Below, piece by piece: positions 50,570-60,861 of a DNA stretch of 64,000 nt; the first letter of the stretch is position 1, and each line of letters opens with the position of its first letter. The stretch comes from JAGNDO01 sp963704975 (GTDB lineage: Bacteria > Chloroflexota > Anaerolineae > Caldilineales > Caldilineaceae): positions 62,001-126,000 of the forward strand of contig CAVPIK010000045.1 of NCBI GenBank assembly GCA_963704975.1. The letters run 5' to 3'. The translations under genes were made by a program, and so were the position numbers. The notes beneath the pieces are model-generated. The model saw only the letters and a program-made list of their open reading frames with translations, was not told the origin of the DNA and made no database searches.

Positions 50570-51479
50570 CTACCCCTTCAGCCCCGTCAGGGCGATGCCT
50601 TTGATGATCTGGCGCTGGAACAGAATGAAGACCAACAGCAGAGGAACCGTGGCCATGCTGGCCGCGGTCATGATCTTTTCCCACTCCACGGTGGACTCGC
50701 CCCGGAAGAAGCTGAGGCCCACGGGCAGGGTGTAGTATTCCCGGCTGCTGGCGATGATCAGGGGCCACAGATAGGCGTTCCAGTTGCCGATGAAGTTGAA
50801 GATGGCCAGGGCGGCAATGGCGGGCTTGACCAGAGGCAGGGCGATCTTCCACCAGATGCCGAACTCGTTCATGCCGTCGATGCGGGCGGCGTCCAGCAGT
50901 TCGTTGGGCACGCCGTCATAGAATTGGCGCATGAGAAAGATGCCCGTGGCCGTGATCACGCCAGGAAAGGCGATGCCCCAATATTGGGCCGATGCCGATG
51001 TGCCAGCCCAGGTCAACGCTCATGGTATACCAGGGGATGATCAGCATCTCCGTGGGGATCATCAGCGTGGCCAGGATGCCCAGGAAAATGATGTTTTTGC
51101 CCGGAAACTCGAATTTGTTCAGGGTGTAGCCGACCAGGGAATCAAAAAAGGCCACGCAAGCCGTGCTGAAGACCGCCACAAAAATGCTATTGAAATACCA
51201 GCGGGGAAAGCTGCTGGTAGTCAATACCCGCTCATAGTTGATCAGGGTCGGCTCTTTGGGAAGAAAGGCGAACTGCAATAGCTCTGTGGCCGGTTTCAGA
51301 CTGGTCAGGACCATCCAAATAAAGGGCACCACCATAACGACTGTGCCCAGGCTCAGCAGGACATAGGCCACGAACATGGTCCACGAAAAGGGGCGTCGTG
51401 GACCTCTTGGGCTGGAAACAAGCTGTTCCGCCATTTGCAGGGTACGATCCGGGGTGGCTTCCAATGGGGCAACAGTCAT
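50570..51479 (-). CDS. Sugar ABC transporter permease (MalG type)
   Basis: About 300 residues, six helices. FVAYVLLSLGTVVMVVPFIW near the N-terminus, YFNSIFVAVFSTACVAFFDS, and the EAA loop ELLDAARIDGMNEFGIWWKI. One shift near 50990. Last gene of the operon; pairs with the next permease. CUT1-type carbohydrate importer. No ATPase gene is present, so a shared MsmK/MalK-type ATPase elsewhere must energise it. Confidence 0.9.
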
Positions 51480-51491
51480 GACAAGGGCCTC

Positions 51492-52397
51492 CTAATAATC
51501 TACCCGGCGAGAAATTACCCGCAGTTGGATGACGGTGATCAGCAATATCACCAGGAACAGGATCACGGTCAAGGCCGCAGCATACCCCATGTTATAGCTG
51601 GAAAAGCCCTCTCGGTAGACCTCAAGCACGACGGTTGTCGTACTCTTGAGCGGACCGCCCGTGCCCTGGGGACTCATGTTTTGGACCAGGGCAAAGAGAC
51701 GCAGGAAGGAGATGGTGGAGAGCACGGAGAGATAGACGATCACCGGGTTGAGCAGGGGCAGGGTGATCTTCCAGAAGATCTGCCACGGGTTGGCCCCGTC
51801 GATGCGGGCCGCTTCGTAATAGAGTTCCGGGATCTGCTGGAGTCCGGCCAGAAAAATAATGATGGAAAAGCCCAAACTCTGCCACACAGCCACCGCGGTG
51901 ATGGATTGCAGGGCCTGGCTGGGCCGGGTCAAAAAGGGCTGGTTGGGCAGGCCCAGATAGCTCAAGGTCTGGTTGATCAGCCCGGTCTGGGGGGCGTAGA
52001 GCCAGTTCCACACAAAGGCCACGGCCACGGCAGAGGTGACATAGGGGATGAAGTAGACGGCCCGAAAGAAGCCGGAAAAGCGCCGGATCTGGTTGAGCAA
52101 CATGGCGATGCCCAAGCCCAGGACCATCTGCAGAGGCACGCCATAGATCACATATTTGAGGGTATTGACAAAGGCCGCCCGCACGGAACTGCGGGGCTTG
52201 AACATATCCTCCCAGATCTCCTGGAAGTTGGCCAGCCCCACCCACGGCCCGGATCCCTCAAAGATATTCCAGTCTCGAAAGCTGATGTTGAAGGCTTGGA
52301 TCGTGGGATACCACCGGATCACGACAAAAAAGACCAGGCTCACACTCATAAAAATGTAGGCCCAGATGATCTGGCGTTGTCTTAGGGATAGGTTCAT
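51492..52397 (-). CDS. Sugar ABC transporter permease (MalF type)
   Basis: 301 residues, intact. IWAYIFMSVSLVFFVVIRWY start, LGLGIAMLLNQIRRFSGFFR, FIPYVTSAVAVAFVWNWLYA and the EAA loop ELYYEAARIDGANPWQIFWK. CUT1 family. Twelve bases before the MalG-type gene, with the binding protein 160 bases upstream. Confidence 0.93.
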   Translation of the reverse strand: MNLSLRQRQIIWAYIFMSVSLVFFVVIRWYPTIQAFNISFRDWNIFEGSGPWVGLANFQEIWEDMFKPRSSVRAAFVNTLKYVIYGVPLQMVLGLGIAMLLNQIRRFSGFFRAVYFIPYVTSAVAVAFVWNWLYAPQTGLINQTLSYLGLPNQPFLTRPSQALQSITAVAVWQSLGFSIIIFLAGLQQIPELYYEAARIDGANPWQIFWKITLPLLNPVIVYLSVLSTISFLRLFALVQNMSPQGTGGPLKSTTTVVLEVYREGFSSYNMGYAAALTVILFLVILLITVIQLRVISRRVDY

Positions 52398-52402
52398 GGC
52401 TT

Positions 52403-52550
52403 GCTCCGTGAACGGGTGAAGGGGTGAAGGGGTGAGCGGGTGAGGGGGTGAGCAGGTGAAAGGGCGAGGGGATGGTTGATTGGTTGATTAGATGATTCAC
52501 ATGATCCTAATCAACCAATCAACATCACCCCTTCACCCGCTCACCTCCCT
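52403..52550. repeat. Heptad GGTGAAG and octamer TTGATTGG repeats
   Basis: Short direct words GGGTGAAGGGGTGAAGGGGT and GGTTGATTGGTTGATTAG lie next to a complementary AATCAACCAATCAAC stretch. A hairpin can form between them. It lies between the binding protein and MalF genes, where it may tune expression within the operon. Not a CRISPR: there are no spacers. Confidence 0.75.
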
Positions 52551-52558
52551 CAGCTTTT

Positions 52559-53956
52559 CTAGCGACCGGCCCAGAACTCGTCGTACAGACCCTGGACGGT
52601 TTCGACGGCGAAGTCCAACTCGGCGTTGGGCTCTGCACCGGTGAGCTTGACTGCGTCGTAGGCGTCGATCAGAGCCTGGCGATCCTTGGACTCGTCCACG
52701 AAGAAGGTGGCGTGGGCGTAGGGCAGACCAGCGGCGAAGGCCCCCAGCTTGGGATCCGCCAGCAGGTCGGCGTCCGCTGGCAGCGGCCAGAGCTGGGCAG
52801 GCAGTTCGCCCACGGTGTTCACCCACAAGGTGCCGGCTTCGGCGCTGGTGATGAACTGCAGGAACTTGACCGAGGCGGCCATGCGGGCCGGGTCAGCAGC
52901 GGCCTTCTTGGTGATGCCGTGGGTCCAGTAGGAGCCAAAGGTGCTCTTGATGCCGTTGTGGGTGGGCAGTTCGACCACACCAAAGTTCAGGTCCGGGGCG
53001 TTGGCGGCGATGGTGCCCAGGCGGAAGGAGCCGTCGATCTGGAAGCAGGACTTGCCGTTGAGGAAGTAGTTGGGATCGCCGTCAAAGAGGGTGGCGTCGC
53101 CGGTCTTCAACTCCATCTCGAACTTGAGCAGTTGGTTCCAGGCCTCATAGCCGGCCTGGCTGGCGTTCCACTGCACGGTCTTGTTGTCATCGCTCAGGGG
53201 AGCCTGGCCGAATTGGCGCAGCAGCACTTCTCGGAACCAGTGGTGACCCTGGCCGCTCATGGCCACGGGGAAGCCCATGATCTCGTAGGTGCCGTCGGCG
53301 GCCATGACGGTGCACTGCACGGCCTGTTGTTCCAGCTCTTCCAGGGTCGTGGGCGGGCTTTCCGGGTCCAGCCCGGCGGCGGCCATCAGATCCTTGTTGT
53401 AGAGCAGGGCCAGGGTACGCACGGCGGTGGGCAGGGTGTAGAGCTCCTCGCCGACGAAGCTGGCTTCCACCATGGGGCTGAACTCGCTGCGCACCATGTC
53501 GTGGGGGAAGGCATCTTCGGGCAGGGGTACCAAGTAGCCGGCATCGATCCAGACCGACTGCCAGCCGTAGAAGAGGGTCGCCACGTCCGGGCCGACACCA
53601 GCGGGGACGCTGGCGGCGATCTTGTCCCGGAACTGATCGTAGGGGATCTCCGAGTTGTGGATCACCTTGATGTTGGGGTTGGCGGCCTCGAACTGGGCGA
53701 TCAACTCGTCCATGGCCGTGACCCGGGCGGCAAAGTTGTACTGCCAATACTCGATGGTGACCACCTCATCCGAGGCAGCCGGGGCTTCCGCCATGGGTGC
53801 TTCGGTGGGGGCGGCCTCGACGGCGGCAGGGGCTTCGACGGCGGCGGCGGGTGCTTCGGCTGCCGGAGCGGCTGGGGCAGGAGCCGGGCAGGCCGCCAAG
53901 AACATGGCAAAGACCAGCAACAGACTCAAAATGGGCAAAATACGACGTGACTGCAT
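52559..53956 (-). CDS. Extracellular sugar-binding lipoprotein
   Basis: 465 residues. Lipoprotein signal ILSLLLVFAMFLAACPAPAP (lipobox LAAC), an Ala/Pro/Glu-rich spacer (about 40 residues), then a family 1 binding protein: VVTIEYWQYNFAARVTAMDE, PYDQFRDKIAASVPAGVGPD, AVRTLALLYNKDLMAAAGL, FGSYWTHGITKKAAADP. MalE-like; the ligand is unknown, with the kinase and amidohydrolase suggesting an amino- or modified sugar. Intact. The start at ATG 53956 follows a good Shine-Dalgarno sequence (AGGAGGAAG). Confidence 0.92.
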   Translation of the reverse strand: MQSRRILPILSLLLVFAMFLAACPAPAPAAPAAEAPAAAVEAPAAVEAAPTEAPMAEAPAASDEVVTIEYWQYNFAARVTAMDELIAQFEAANPNIKVIHNSEIPYDQFRDKIAASVPAGVGPDVATLFYGWQSVWIDAGYLVPLPEDAFPHDMVRSEFSPMVEASFVGEELYTLPTAVRTLALLYNKDLMAAAGLDPESPPTTLEELEQQAVQCTVMAADGTYEIMGFPVAMSGQGHHWFREVLLRQFGQAPLSDDNKTVQWNASQAGYEAWNQLLKFEMELKTGDATLFDGDPNYFLNGKSCFQIDGSFRLGTIAANAPDLNFGVVELPTHNGIKSTFGSYWTHGITKKAAADPARMAASVKFLQFITSAEAGTLWVNTVGELPAQLWPLPADADLLADPKLGAFAAGLPYAHATFFVDESKDRQALIDAYDAVKLTGAEPNAELDFAVETVQGLYDEFWAGR

Positions 53957-54031
53957 AGTGCTTCCTCCTGTGTGAAATGGATGGAACAGAGATAAACAGA
54001 ACTTCAATCTTCTGACTTCAAACATCAAACT

Positions 54032-54988
54032 TCAATCTTGAATTTTTAACAGTCTCTTCGCATTACCGGCGAAGATCTGCTGGATGTGGTCGTCGGGCAT
54101 GTTGAGGTCGAGACAGTCTCGCAGTTGATCCTGCAGATAGCGGAAGGCAAAGCCCCGGGGGAACCAACTGGAGTCCGTGCCGAAGATGATGCGCTCCGGC
54201 CCGATGGTCTCGTAATACTTGCGGAAGAGATACTTGACGGTCACTTCGCCGGGCACCCAGCGGATCCATTGCAGGCTGCCGCAGGTGTCCACGCTGACGT
54301 TGGGGCAGGCCCAGCACAGTTGCAGGGTCTCCCGCTCCCAGGCGCAGCCGAAGTGGGGGACGACAAAGTTGACGTCCGGGAAGCTCTTGGCGATGTCGTG
54401 GAGCTTGAGCGGGTTGATGTTCTCGTGGGTGGCGATGCCCCCGGCCCCGCCCTGGATGCCAAAGTGGATCAGCACGGGGATGTCCAACTCGGCGCACTTT
54501 TCCCACACGGGGTAGATGGACGGATCTTCGATGGGTTCCTCGATCATGGGGGCCAGAAGTTTGTAGCCTCGCAGCCCCAGATTCTTGACCGCATGATCCA
54601 GCCGCTCCACCGCGTCGGGCAGGAAGGGGCTGTGGTGGGCAAAGCCGATGAAGCGGTCGGGATACCAACTGCACACTTCGGACAGATGCTCGTTGCCGCC
54701 GCCGGTGACCCAGCCGATGGCCCGGATGCCGTACTTGTCCAGATCTTCCACCCAACGCCGGGCCTGCTCTCGGTCGCCGGGATGGTCTTCCTTCTTCTCC
54801 GGCTTGGGGAAGCCCCACATGCGCCGCCATTGCTCGCCATAGGGCTGGCTCATCTCTCGCACCAGGTTGGCCCGCTTCTCGCCAACCCGCTCAACATAGT
54901 TCTGGACGGTGTTGCCCATGTCCGGGAACCAGGGTCGGTCCGTGGGGAAATGGGCGTGAAAATCGACAATTTCGAAGCCTTCGTACAT
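54032..54988 (-). CDS. Amidohydrolase (TIM-barrel metal hydrolase)
   Basis: 318 residues. The metal HxH is in FEIVDFHAHFPTDRPW; later ligands are in VLIHFGIQGGAGGIATHENI and VPHFGCAWERET, and the Asp in IFGTDSSWFPRGFA. Fits the amidohydrolase-2 group (decarboxylases/hydrolases). In this operon it may open or trim an imported sugar derivative; the substrate is unknown. Intact. Confidence 0.88.
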   Translation of the reverse strand: MYEGFEIVDFHAHFPTDRPWFPDMGNTVQNYVERVGEKRANLVREMSQPYGEQWRRMWGFPKPEKKEDHPGDREQARRWVEDLDKYGIRAIGWVTGGGNEHLSEVCSWYPDRFIGFAHHSPFLPDAVERLDHAVKNLGLRGYKLLAPMIEEPIEDPSIYPVWEKCAELDIPVLIHFGIQGGAGGIATHENINPLKLHDIAKSFPDVNFVVPHFGCAWERETLQLCWACPNVSVDTCGSLQWIRWVPGEVTVKYLFRKYYETIGPERIIFGTDSSWFPRGFAFRYLQDQLRDCLDLNMPDDHIQQIFAGNAKRLLKIQD

Positions 54989-55074
54989 GGTGGAAACGGT
55001 CCTTTCTGGGGTGGAAATTGATCCACGAATCTTCACGAATCTTCACGAATCTTTGATCTTCAATCTTCAATGCT

Positions 55075-56080
55075 TCAAGCGACCGCCATGCCTTGGCCCG
55101 ACACCACCCGCAGCACGTCCGTGGGGAGTCGTTCCGGTTCCACGGCCAAAAGGGCGGCGCCCTCGGCTGGTTGGGAGAGGGGGTCCACGACTTGGCACAG
55201 GGCACAGGCGTCGCCGCAGTCGTTCGGTGAAGCGGCGGCGCAAATAGAGATCATGGGTCAAGACGCTGCCCACCACGGCCACGGAGACGGGCTGGCCGGC
55301 TTCGTTCAGCCGGGAGCGGCGGACCACGGACCAGGCGGTGTTGAACAGGTTGGCCGAGGCTTGCTCCAAAATCTGTACACAGACGGCGTCCCCTTGGGCG
55401 GCCAGACGGCTGACGTGGCGAGCGAAGGCGGCGATCTGGCTGTGGCTGTCCCCGCCGTCCTGGGTGATCTGGAGTACCCAGGCGGACCAGTCGGCCACGC
55501 CTTGGTCGGCGCAGTGGCGGATCAGGGCGTCGGTCATGGCCGTGTCGTCGCCCCGGCCATCCAGGGCACGGATGGCGGCCACCAATCCCTGGCGGCCAAT
55601 GTCGAAGCCGCTGCCCTCGTCGCCCAGCCAGTGGCCCCAGCCGTCGGCCCGCACGCTGCAACCCTCCGCGTTGACCGCAAAGGCGATGGAGCCGGTGCCG
55701 GAGATGACGATGGCCCCAGGTTGGGCGGCCAAGGCACCGGCCCAGGCCACCACCGCGTCGTTGACCGCAATCCACTCGGTTTGGGGACCGGTGTGGGCGG
55801 CGGCCTTGGCCATCATCTGCAAAATCGAGGCGGCATCCGCCTTGGCGTCAAAGCCGGCCACGCCGGCTACCACTCGTTCGACGGCTTGGATGGGCTGGTT
55901 CACTTGGGCCAGGGCGGCGTCCAGCCCGCTCAACAGGTTGGCCACAGCCTCATCCATGCCTACGGTCTGGTAATTGCTCGGTCCTGTCACCTGCTCGGCC
56001 AAGACGACGCCGTCCGACATGGTGAGCACAATCCTGGTTTTGGTGGCACCGCCGTCGATTCCGGCGTAGAGTTTGGTCAT
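55075..56080 (-). CDS. BadF/BadG-type sugar kinase (GlcNAc kinase-like)
   Basis: About 334 residues. ASKHA fold: LYAGIDGGATKTRIVLTMSD (phosphate 1), VVAGVAGFDAKADA, VISGTGSIAFAVN (phosphate 2), GHWLGDEGSGFDIGRQGLVA and SVAVVGSVLTHD (adenosine). Resembles eukaryote-like N-acetylglucosamine kinases. A shift near 55220 hides the true end (DVLRVVSGQGMAVA). ROK regulator upstream (45 bases) and transporter downstream fit an amino-sugar pathway. Confidence 0.85.
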
Positions 56081-56125
56081 GGCTTCCGATCCATTCGGGG
56101 GAAGATGTGGCGTTTCTCTCAACAA

Positions 56126-57346
56126 TTAGACCACTGGCGTGGCCGAAATACTGGGTTCCGTGTTGCGCAGGACCAAGGCCACCGCGCCCATCAGAACGCC
56201 CTGATCCGTCAGTTGGGCCGGGCGCAGGAGGGGCATGACGGGCAGCAGTCCTTCCAGGCGGCGGCGGATGGGGTCGAGAAAGAGATCGGCGGTGCGGGTG
56301 AGTTCGCCGCCCAACAGGATCATCTCTGGGTTGAGGACGACGGCCACCCCGGCAATCGCCAAAGCCAAATAGTCGGCGCTTTCGGCCACCAAGGCCTGGG
56401 CCAATGGATCCCCTTGGCGGGCGGCGGCGTACACATCCCCGGCTTTGATCTGCTCGCTGCTTTGAAAAATTTGAGCCAGCGAGCTGCTTTCCCCGGCGGC
56501 GATGGCAGTGTTGGCCCGTTGGACAAGGCCGGGGGTGGCGGCCAGGGCTTCCAGGGGGCCAAAGCCGGTGTAGGTCTGGCCGAGAGCGGCAATGCTGGGG
56601 GGCAAATAGCCCACCTCCCCGGCGGCTTCGTTGGCCCCGCGGAAGAGCTTGCCTTCCAGCACCAGCCCGGCGCCGATGCCCGTGCCCAGGGCGATGACGG
56701 CCAAATTTTGGGCGTCTTGCCCGGCCCCCCGCCAGCTTTCGCCCAGGGCCAGCAGGTTGACGTCGTTTTCCACGAAGACGGGCAGGGGCCAGCGGGCTTC
56801 CACCCAGGCGGCCAGGGCCAAGTTGCGCCAGCCGAGGCTGGCGGCCCAGACGACGGTGCCGCTGTGCCAAAGCACGATGGACGGGGCGCCGATGCCCATG
56901 CCCCGGATGGGCGGGCCGTCCTGGTTGGCGGCCATCATTTCGTCGATCAGGGCGGCCAAAATGTCCAAATTGGTCTGGGCCACGCCGAGGACGGGCATGG
57001 CGGTGAAGGTCTGCACGATTTCGCCGTTGAGGTCCGTGAGGGCGGCCCGCCAGGGGGCGTCGCTCAGGTCCAGGACGGCGATGCGGGCGGCGTCGGCGTT
57101 GAAGCGGATCAGCCGGGCGGGTCGTCCGCCCCGGTCGGTGGTGTTGCTGGCGCCGCTGTCCAGGAGCAGGCCCTCTTGCATCAACTGCTCCACCAGCCGG
57201 TTGACCGTGGAGGGGTTTAGCCCCAATTGGCTGGCGATCTGGGTGCGGGCGATGGGCTGGGAGCCATAGACCAGTTGCAGAATGGCCGACTGGTTCATGC
57301 GTCGAATATGGCTGGAGCCGCCGGTGATCAGATCGGGCTGTTGCAT
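56126..57346 (-). CDS. ROK-family transcriptional regulator
   Basis: 406 residues. N-terminal winged helix (QPIARTQIASQLGLNPSTVN, EQLMQEGLLLDSG) plus a ROK sugar-binding domain (RGMGIGAPSIVLWHSGTVVW, VFVENDVNLLALGESWRGAG, VIALGTGIGAGLVLEGKLFR, AAGEVGYLPPSIAALG). The usual ROK zinc Cys cluster is absent. NagC/XylR-like: a sugar-responsive repressor of the operon it heads. Start 57346, chosen because the domain begins there; the upstream open frame is repeat. Intact. Confidence 0.9.
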   Translation of the reverse strand: MQQPDLITGGSSHIRRMNQSAILQLVYGSQPIARTQIASQLGLNPSTVNRLVEQLMQEGLLLDSGASNTTDRGGRPARLIRFNADAARIAVLDLSDAPWRAALTDLNGEIVQTFTAMPVLGVAQTNLDILAALIDEMMAANQDGPPIRGMGIGAPSIVLWHSGTVVWAASLGWRNLALAAWVEARWPLPVFVENDVNLLALGESWRGAGQDAQNLAVIALGTGIGAGLVLEGKLFRGANEAAGEVGYLPPSIAALGQTYTGFGPLEALAATPGLVQRANTAIAAGESSSLAQIFQSSEQIKAGDVYAAARQGDPLAQALVAESADYLALAIAGVAVVLNPEMILLGGELTRTADLFLDPIRRRLEGLLPVMPLLRPAQLTDQGVLMGAVALVLRNTEPSISATPVV

Positions 57347-57354
57347 GGATCGTT

Positions 57355-57440
57355 TCTGTTTAACCGCAGAGTGCGCAGAGAGCCGCAGAGCGTTGCAGAG
57401 GAAAAGGCTTCTTCTTCTTTGCGTTCTTGGCGACTTGGCG
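57355..57440. repeat. Palindromic intergenic repeat (CGCAGAG type)
   Basis: AACCGCAGAGTGCGCAGAGA and GCCGCAGAGCG are partly mirrored by CTTTGCGTTCTTGGCGACTT and GGCGGT. Related to 13538-13635. It is in the 5' leader of the ROK operon transcript. Confidence 0.75.
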
Positions 57441-57527
57441 GTGAGTGTTTGGGTTTTGGTGTGGGTTTGGGGGTATTGGGATGAATGGGCGGTTATTTGC
57501 ATGGTGCAAAGAACCTGTGATGGGCCT

Positions 57528-57556
57528 ATTGTAACTGAGAAAGTCGGGTTCGTCAA
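57528..57556 (-). promoter_or_regulatory. Sigma70-type promoter of the sugar operon
   Basis: On the minus strand, -35 TTGACG (57556-57551), exact 17-base spacer, -10 TACAAT (57533-57528). It is 182 bases before the ROK start; the leader contains a palindromic repeat. Confidence 0.75.
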
Positions 57557-57666
57557 GGGGCAATTTTTTTGAGCAGCAATTCTCAAATAGGTCGCGGATG
57601 ACGCTGATTTAGCGGATTTTCACGGATTAAAGCCCCAGGGCAAGACCAACCGGGCGATGGCAGGCG

Positions 57667-57714
57667 CAAAAAAATGCTCTGGCCGGGTCATTGACCGGCC
57701 AGAGCATTTTTTTG
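57667..57714. terminator. Hairpin terminator after the SdrB-like gene
   Basis: CAAAAAAATGCTCTGGCCGG pairs with CCGGCCAGAGCATTTTTTTG around an 8-base loop. It lies 33 bases after the minus-strand stop at 57747. Confidence 0.88.
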
Positions 57715-57746
57715 TTGCGATGGTAAATTGTTGCCAACTAGCTGGG

Positions 57747-58182
57747 CTAGCGAATAATCAGGGGGAGGAATATCTGGTGGCTCAAAGTGGGCATGTTTGT
57801 GGCGGCCACGGGCATTTCCAGGGCCGATGCGCTGCTGCTCTCGCTCAGGGTGATGATGAAGGGTTGGCCATTGTCAACCTGAACCTGATAGTCGCCATAC
57901 TCCATGACGCCGAAATCGAGCACACCATTGGCATCGGAGAAGAAGACCAGCCCGCCGGCGATCCCAGCTTCCCCACCCAAGAGCCGCATGTAGACCGGAA
58001 TGTTGGGGGCGATCGGCTCGGTCTCTTCCCGAAGCCCATTGCCGTTCAGGTCGTACCAAGTGAGGCCGGTCATGTTCGCCGCACTCTCCGGGCCAGCGGC
58101 GGCCAGACCGGCAAAGGTCATCACCATCATGATGGCGATGATGAGGGCAAACATGGCGATTGGCGGTCTTGGGGTTGTTCAT
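57747..58182 (-). CDS. Secreted SdrB-like domain protein
   Basis: About 140 residues. Start probably ATG 58182 (MNNPKTAN) with a shift near 58155 into MFALIIAIMMVMTFAGLAAA, a signal peptide. Mature part: GLTWYDLNGNGLREETEPIA, the SdrB/Cna-B-like calcium loop, DANGVLDFGVMEYGDYQV. It ends PTLSHQIFLPLIIR. Small cell-surface or secreted protein. A terminator follows. The last residues resemble the end of the serine protease at 28126. Confidence 0.7.
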
Positions 58183-58469
58183 GGCGGCTCGCTCTCTGGA
58201 AAATTGATTCGGCTTACTTTTTAACAGTATATCGCTAGTTGCCTGATCGATTCCTTGCGGAACGCTTACAGAATATCATAGTATTTTGGTAAATTTCTGC
58301 GTACTTTCACGGAGAAAAGCGCAGGGATTGCCCGTAGTTTTTGATATATTTGTACGTAGTTGGCAAGATTGGGCTTCAACACAGACTCAGCCAAGCGAAA
58401 ACATGTGGCGTCAATCGCCAAAGGGGGCTGGAAGAAATCTTTGAGCCATACGGATTTGTTTTCTTCTCA

Positions 58470-58536
58470 ACCACGGAAGACACGAAATACACGGAAATTT
58501 CTCCATTTCTTCCGTGTATTTCGTGTCTTCCGTGGT
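58470..58536. repeat. Perfect palindrome (CCACGGAAGACACGAAATAC)
   Basis: The 27-base arms ACCACGGAAGACACGAAATA... and ...TATTTCGTGTCTTCCGTGGT are exact complements around a 13-base loop. The words ACACGGAA/ACACGAA are typical of widespread bacterial intergenic repeats. Confidence 0.85.
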
Positions 58537-58566
58537 CAAAACACAGGTTGCGAACACGCCCAACAA

Positions 58567-58603
58567 AAACGGGGGAGACAACATGATGTTGTCTCCCCCG
58601 TTT
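58567..58603 (-). terminator. Hairpin downstream of the molybdenum hydroxylase operon
   Basis: 18-base arms AAACGGGGGAGACAACAT/ATGTTGTCTCCCCCGTTT around one G. 37 bases after the minus-strand stop at 58641. Confidence 0.85.
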
Positions 58604-58640
58604 CTATTCACCCTTTCACCCCTTCACCCGCTCCCCCACC

Positions 58641-60861
58641 TCACCCCTGCACCCGCTCCACCGTCAACGGCAACCGGCGCACCCGCACACCCGTGAGGGC
58701 GAAGAGGGCATTGGCGATGGCCGGGGCCGTGGGGCCGATGGCCGGTTCGCCCACGCCCCGGGGGACGCCGTCCCCGGCTTCCAGCAGGACCACGTCGATC
58801 TGGGGCGATTCTTTCATGGTCAACAGGGGATAGGTGTCAAAGTTGGCGGGCTGCACCTTGCCGTCGGCCACCGTGATCTCTTCCAGCAAGGCCGAGCCGA
58901 GGCCCCAGATGATGTTGCCCTGGACCTGGGCCGTGGCCCCGTCCGGGTTGATCACCAGGCCGCAATCCATGGCCGCGCTGATGCGGTGCACCCGCACCCG
59001 GCCATCCTCGCCGATGGAGACCTCGGCCACCTGGGCCACCGCCGTGTCCACATCCGTGCAACAGGCGATGCCCCTGGCCCGGCCAGCGGGCACGGGCGTG
59101 TCCCAGCCGGCCAGATCCGCGGCGGCCTGGAGGACCTTGGCCATGCGCTGATCGTTGAATTCATCGGTCAGGTGGGCCAGGCGGAAGGCCAGGGGGTCCT
59201 GGCCCGCCAGATGGGCCAGCTCATCCACAAAGCTCTCCACGGCGAAGGCGTTGGGCATCAACCCCAGCCCCCGCCAGGACGCGGTGGCGATGGGCAGGAT
59301 GGATCGCCAGGCCAGGGTGCGCCGGTTGGGAATGCCGCCATAGTGGATGGCCCCGCCCCGCCACGCCCCAAAGTCCGCGCCCAGCACGCGTGGCGGCGAT
59401 GCCTGGGAAGAAGGCGAAGAGCACGTCGCCGCTGGCCTGGCGATGCTCGATGGCCGTGATCTTGCCGTTTTCGTCCAGCTTGGCAAAGAGCTTGTTGCGC
59501 ACGGGCGGGCGGAAGTAGCCGCTGCGCATCTCCTCCGTGCGGTCCCAGCCCACATGCACGGGCACGCCGGCGGCCTGGGAGAGAATCGCCGCCTCCCGTG
59601 CGGCCTGGGAGACGCTTTTGCGCCCAAAGCCGCCGCCCAAAAAGGTGGGGATGACTTCGACCTGCTCGCTTTTGAAGCCGAGGGCCTCGGCCACATTCCC
59701 GGCGGTGGAGTTTTGGGCCTGGGTGGAGGCCCAGACCGTGGCCTTGTCGCCCACCACATTGGCCAGATGCGGCCTGGGTTTCAAGGGAAGCATGGGCTGC
59801 CAGGGGTGTGAAATACTCGGCGCTGAGACTGGCTCCATCGGCCAACAACCGGGGGGCGTCGCCTTCCTTCTGCACCGTGACACCCCCACCGTCGCCGATG
59901 GCCACCAGATCTTCGATCTCCGCCTGTTGCCAGAGCTTGCCCTCGTCCCACACAATGTCCATCTGGTTGACGCCCACACGGGCCGCGGCCCGACTGGTGG
60001 CCACCACACCGGCGAAGTCATCCTTTATGACAACCTGCACCACGCCATCAACCTGCATGGCCGTGCCCTCGGCCGCGCTGACCAGCTTGGCTTCGAGCGT
60101 GGGCGGACGGGCCACCGCGCCGTAGAGCATGCCGTCCATGCGCATGTCAAAGCCGTAGACGGCCTGGCCGGTCACCTTGGCCGGGATATCCACCCGGGGC
60201 TTGGACTGGCCGATGACGGTGAAGTCGGCCACGGCCTTGAGGGCGGGGGCCTCCTCCGGCACTTCCCAGGCGGGCTGACGGGCCACGAGATCGCCGTAGG
60301 TCAGGCGCTGGGTGGGGTCGCCCACCACCTGCACGCCGCCGTCCACCGCTTCCAGGCTGGTGACGGGCAGGGACAGGGCCACCGCGGCCTCGCCCACAAG
60401 CAGGGTGCGCAGGATGGCCGCGGCCTCCCGCAGAGGTCCGTAGCTTGACGTGACCGAATTGCTGGCCCCGGTGCCAAAGCTATCCGCGGGGCCGACGTGG
60501 GTGCTGGCCTGTTGCACGTCCAACTGCTCCCAGGGGATGGCCAACTCCTCCGCGCCGATCTGGGCGATGGCCGTGTGGATGCCCTGGCCCATCTCCACCT
60601 TGGGCACAAAGAGACGCACCCGGTTGTCCGGGCTGACCTCGAACCAGGCCGTGGGATCGTTGGCAAAGCCCCCCGGCCCGGCCGCGCCGTCGAGAAAGCG
60701 GGCCGCGGTCAAGCGCAGGGCGGGCACGCCAAAGACAAAGCCCAGGGCCAAGCCGCCCCCGGCGATGCCCGTGCCGATCAGGAAGCCGCGGCGGGAGGGT
60801 CGCCAGCGGCGTTTCTTTGGTTGCTTTGTTGATTGGTTGATTGGTTGATTTTTGTGGTCAT
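58641..60861 (-). CDS. Molybdenum hydroxylase large subunit (IorB-like)
   Basis: About 740 residues. Tat signal with the twin-Arg motif SRRGFLIGTGIAGGGLALGF. Family motifs VPKVEMGQGIHTAIAQIGAE, GTGASNSVTSSYGPLREAAA, FLGGGFGRKSVSQAAREAA and the end RGVGEPAIGPTAPAIANALF (Mo-cofactor and active Glu region). Close to isoquinoline 1-oxidoreductase/aldehyde-type hydroxylases of the periplasm. Shifts near 60820, 59790 and 59395. Residues after the Met (TTKINQSTNQ) derive from the octamer repeat. Start overlaps the Fe-S subunit stop (ATGA). Substrate unknown. Confidence 0.88.

Larger units (their letters stand above)
58183..58640. other. Intergenic stretch with palindromes
   Basis: About 460 bases without a gene. 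It contains the 58470-58536 hairpin, the 58567-58603 hairpin, and AT-rich sequence around 58220-58360. The promoter of the SdrB-like gene must be here but is not clearly recognised. Confidence 0.6.

Noticed and set aside
52403..52550. CRISPR-like array
   Set aside because: The words are short direct repeats without spacers of constant length.
55070..57220. 716-residue plus-strand frame opposite the kinase and ROK genes
   Set aside because: Gly/His/Gln-rich composition typical of antisense shadow in high-G+C DNA; the minus-strand genes have clear motifs.
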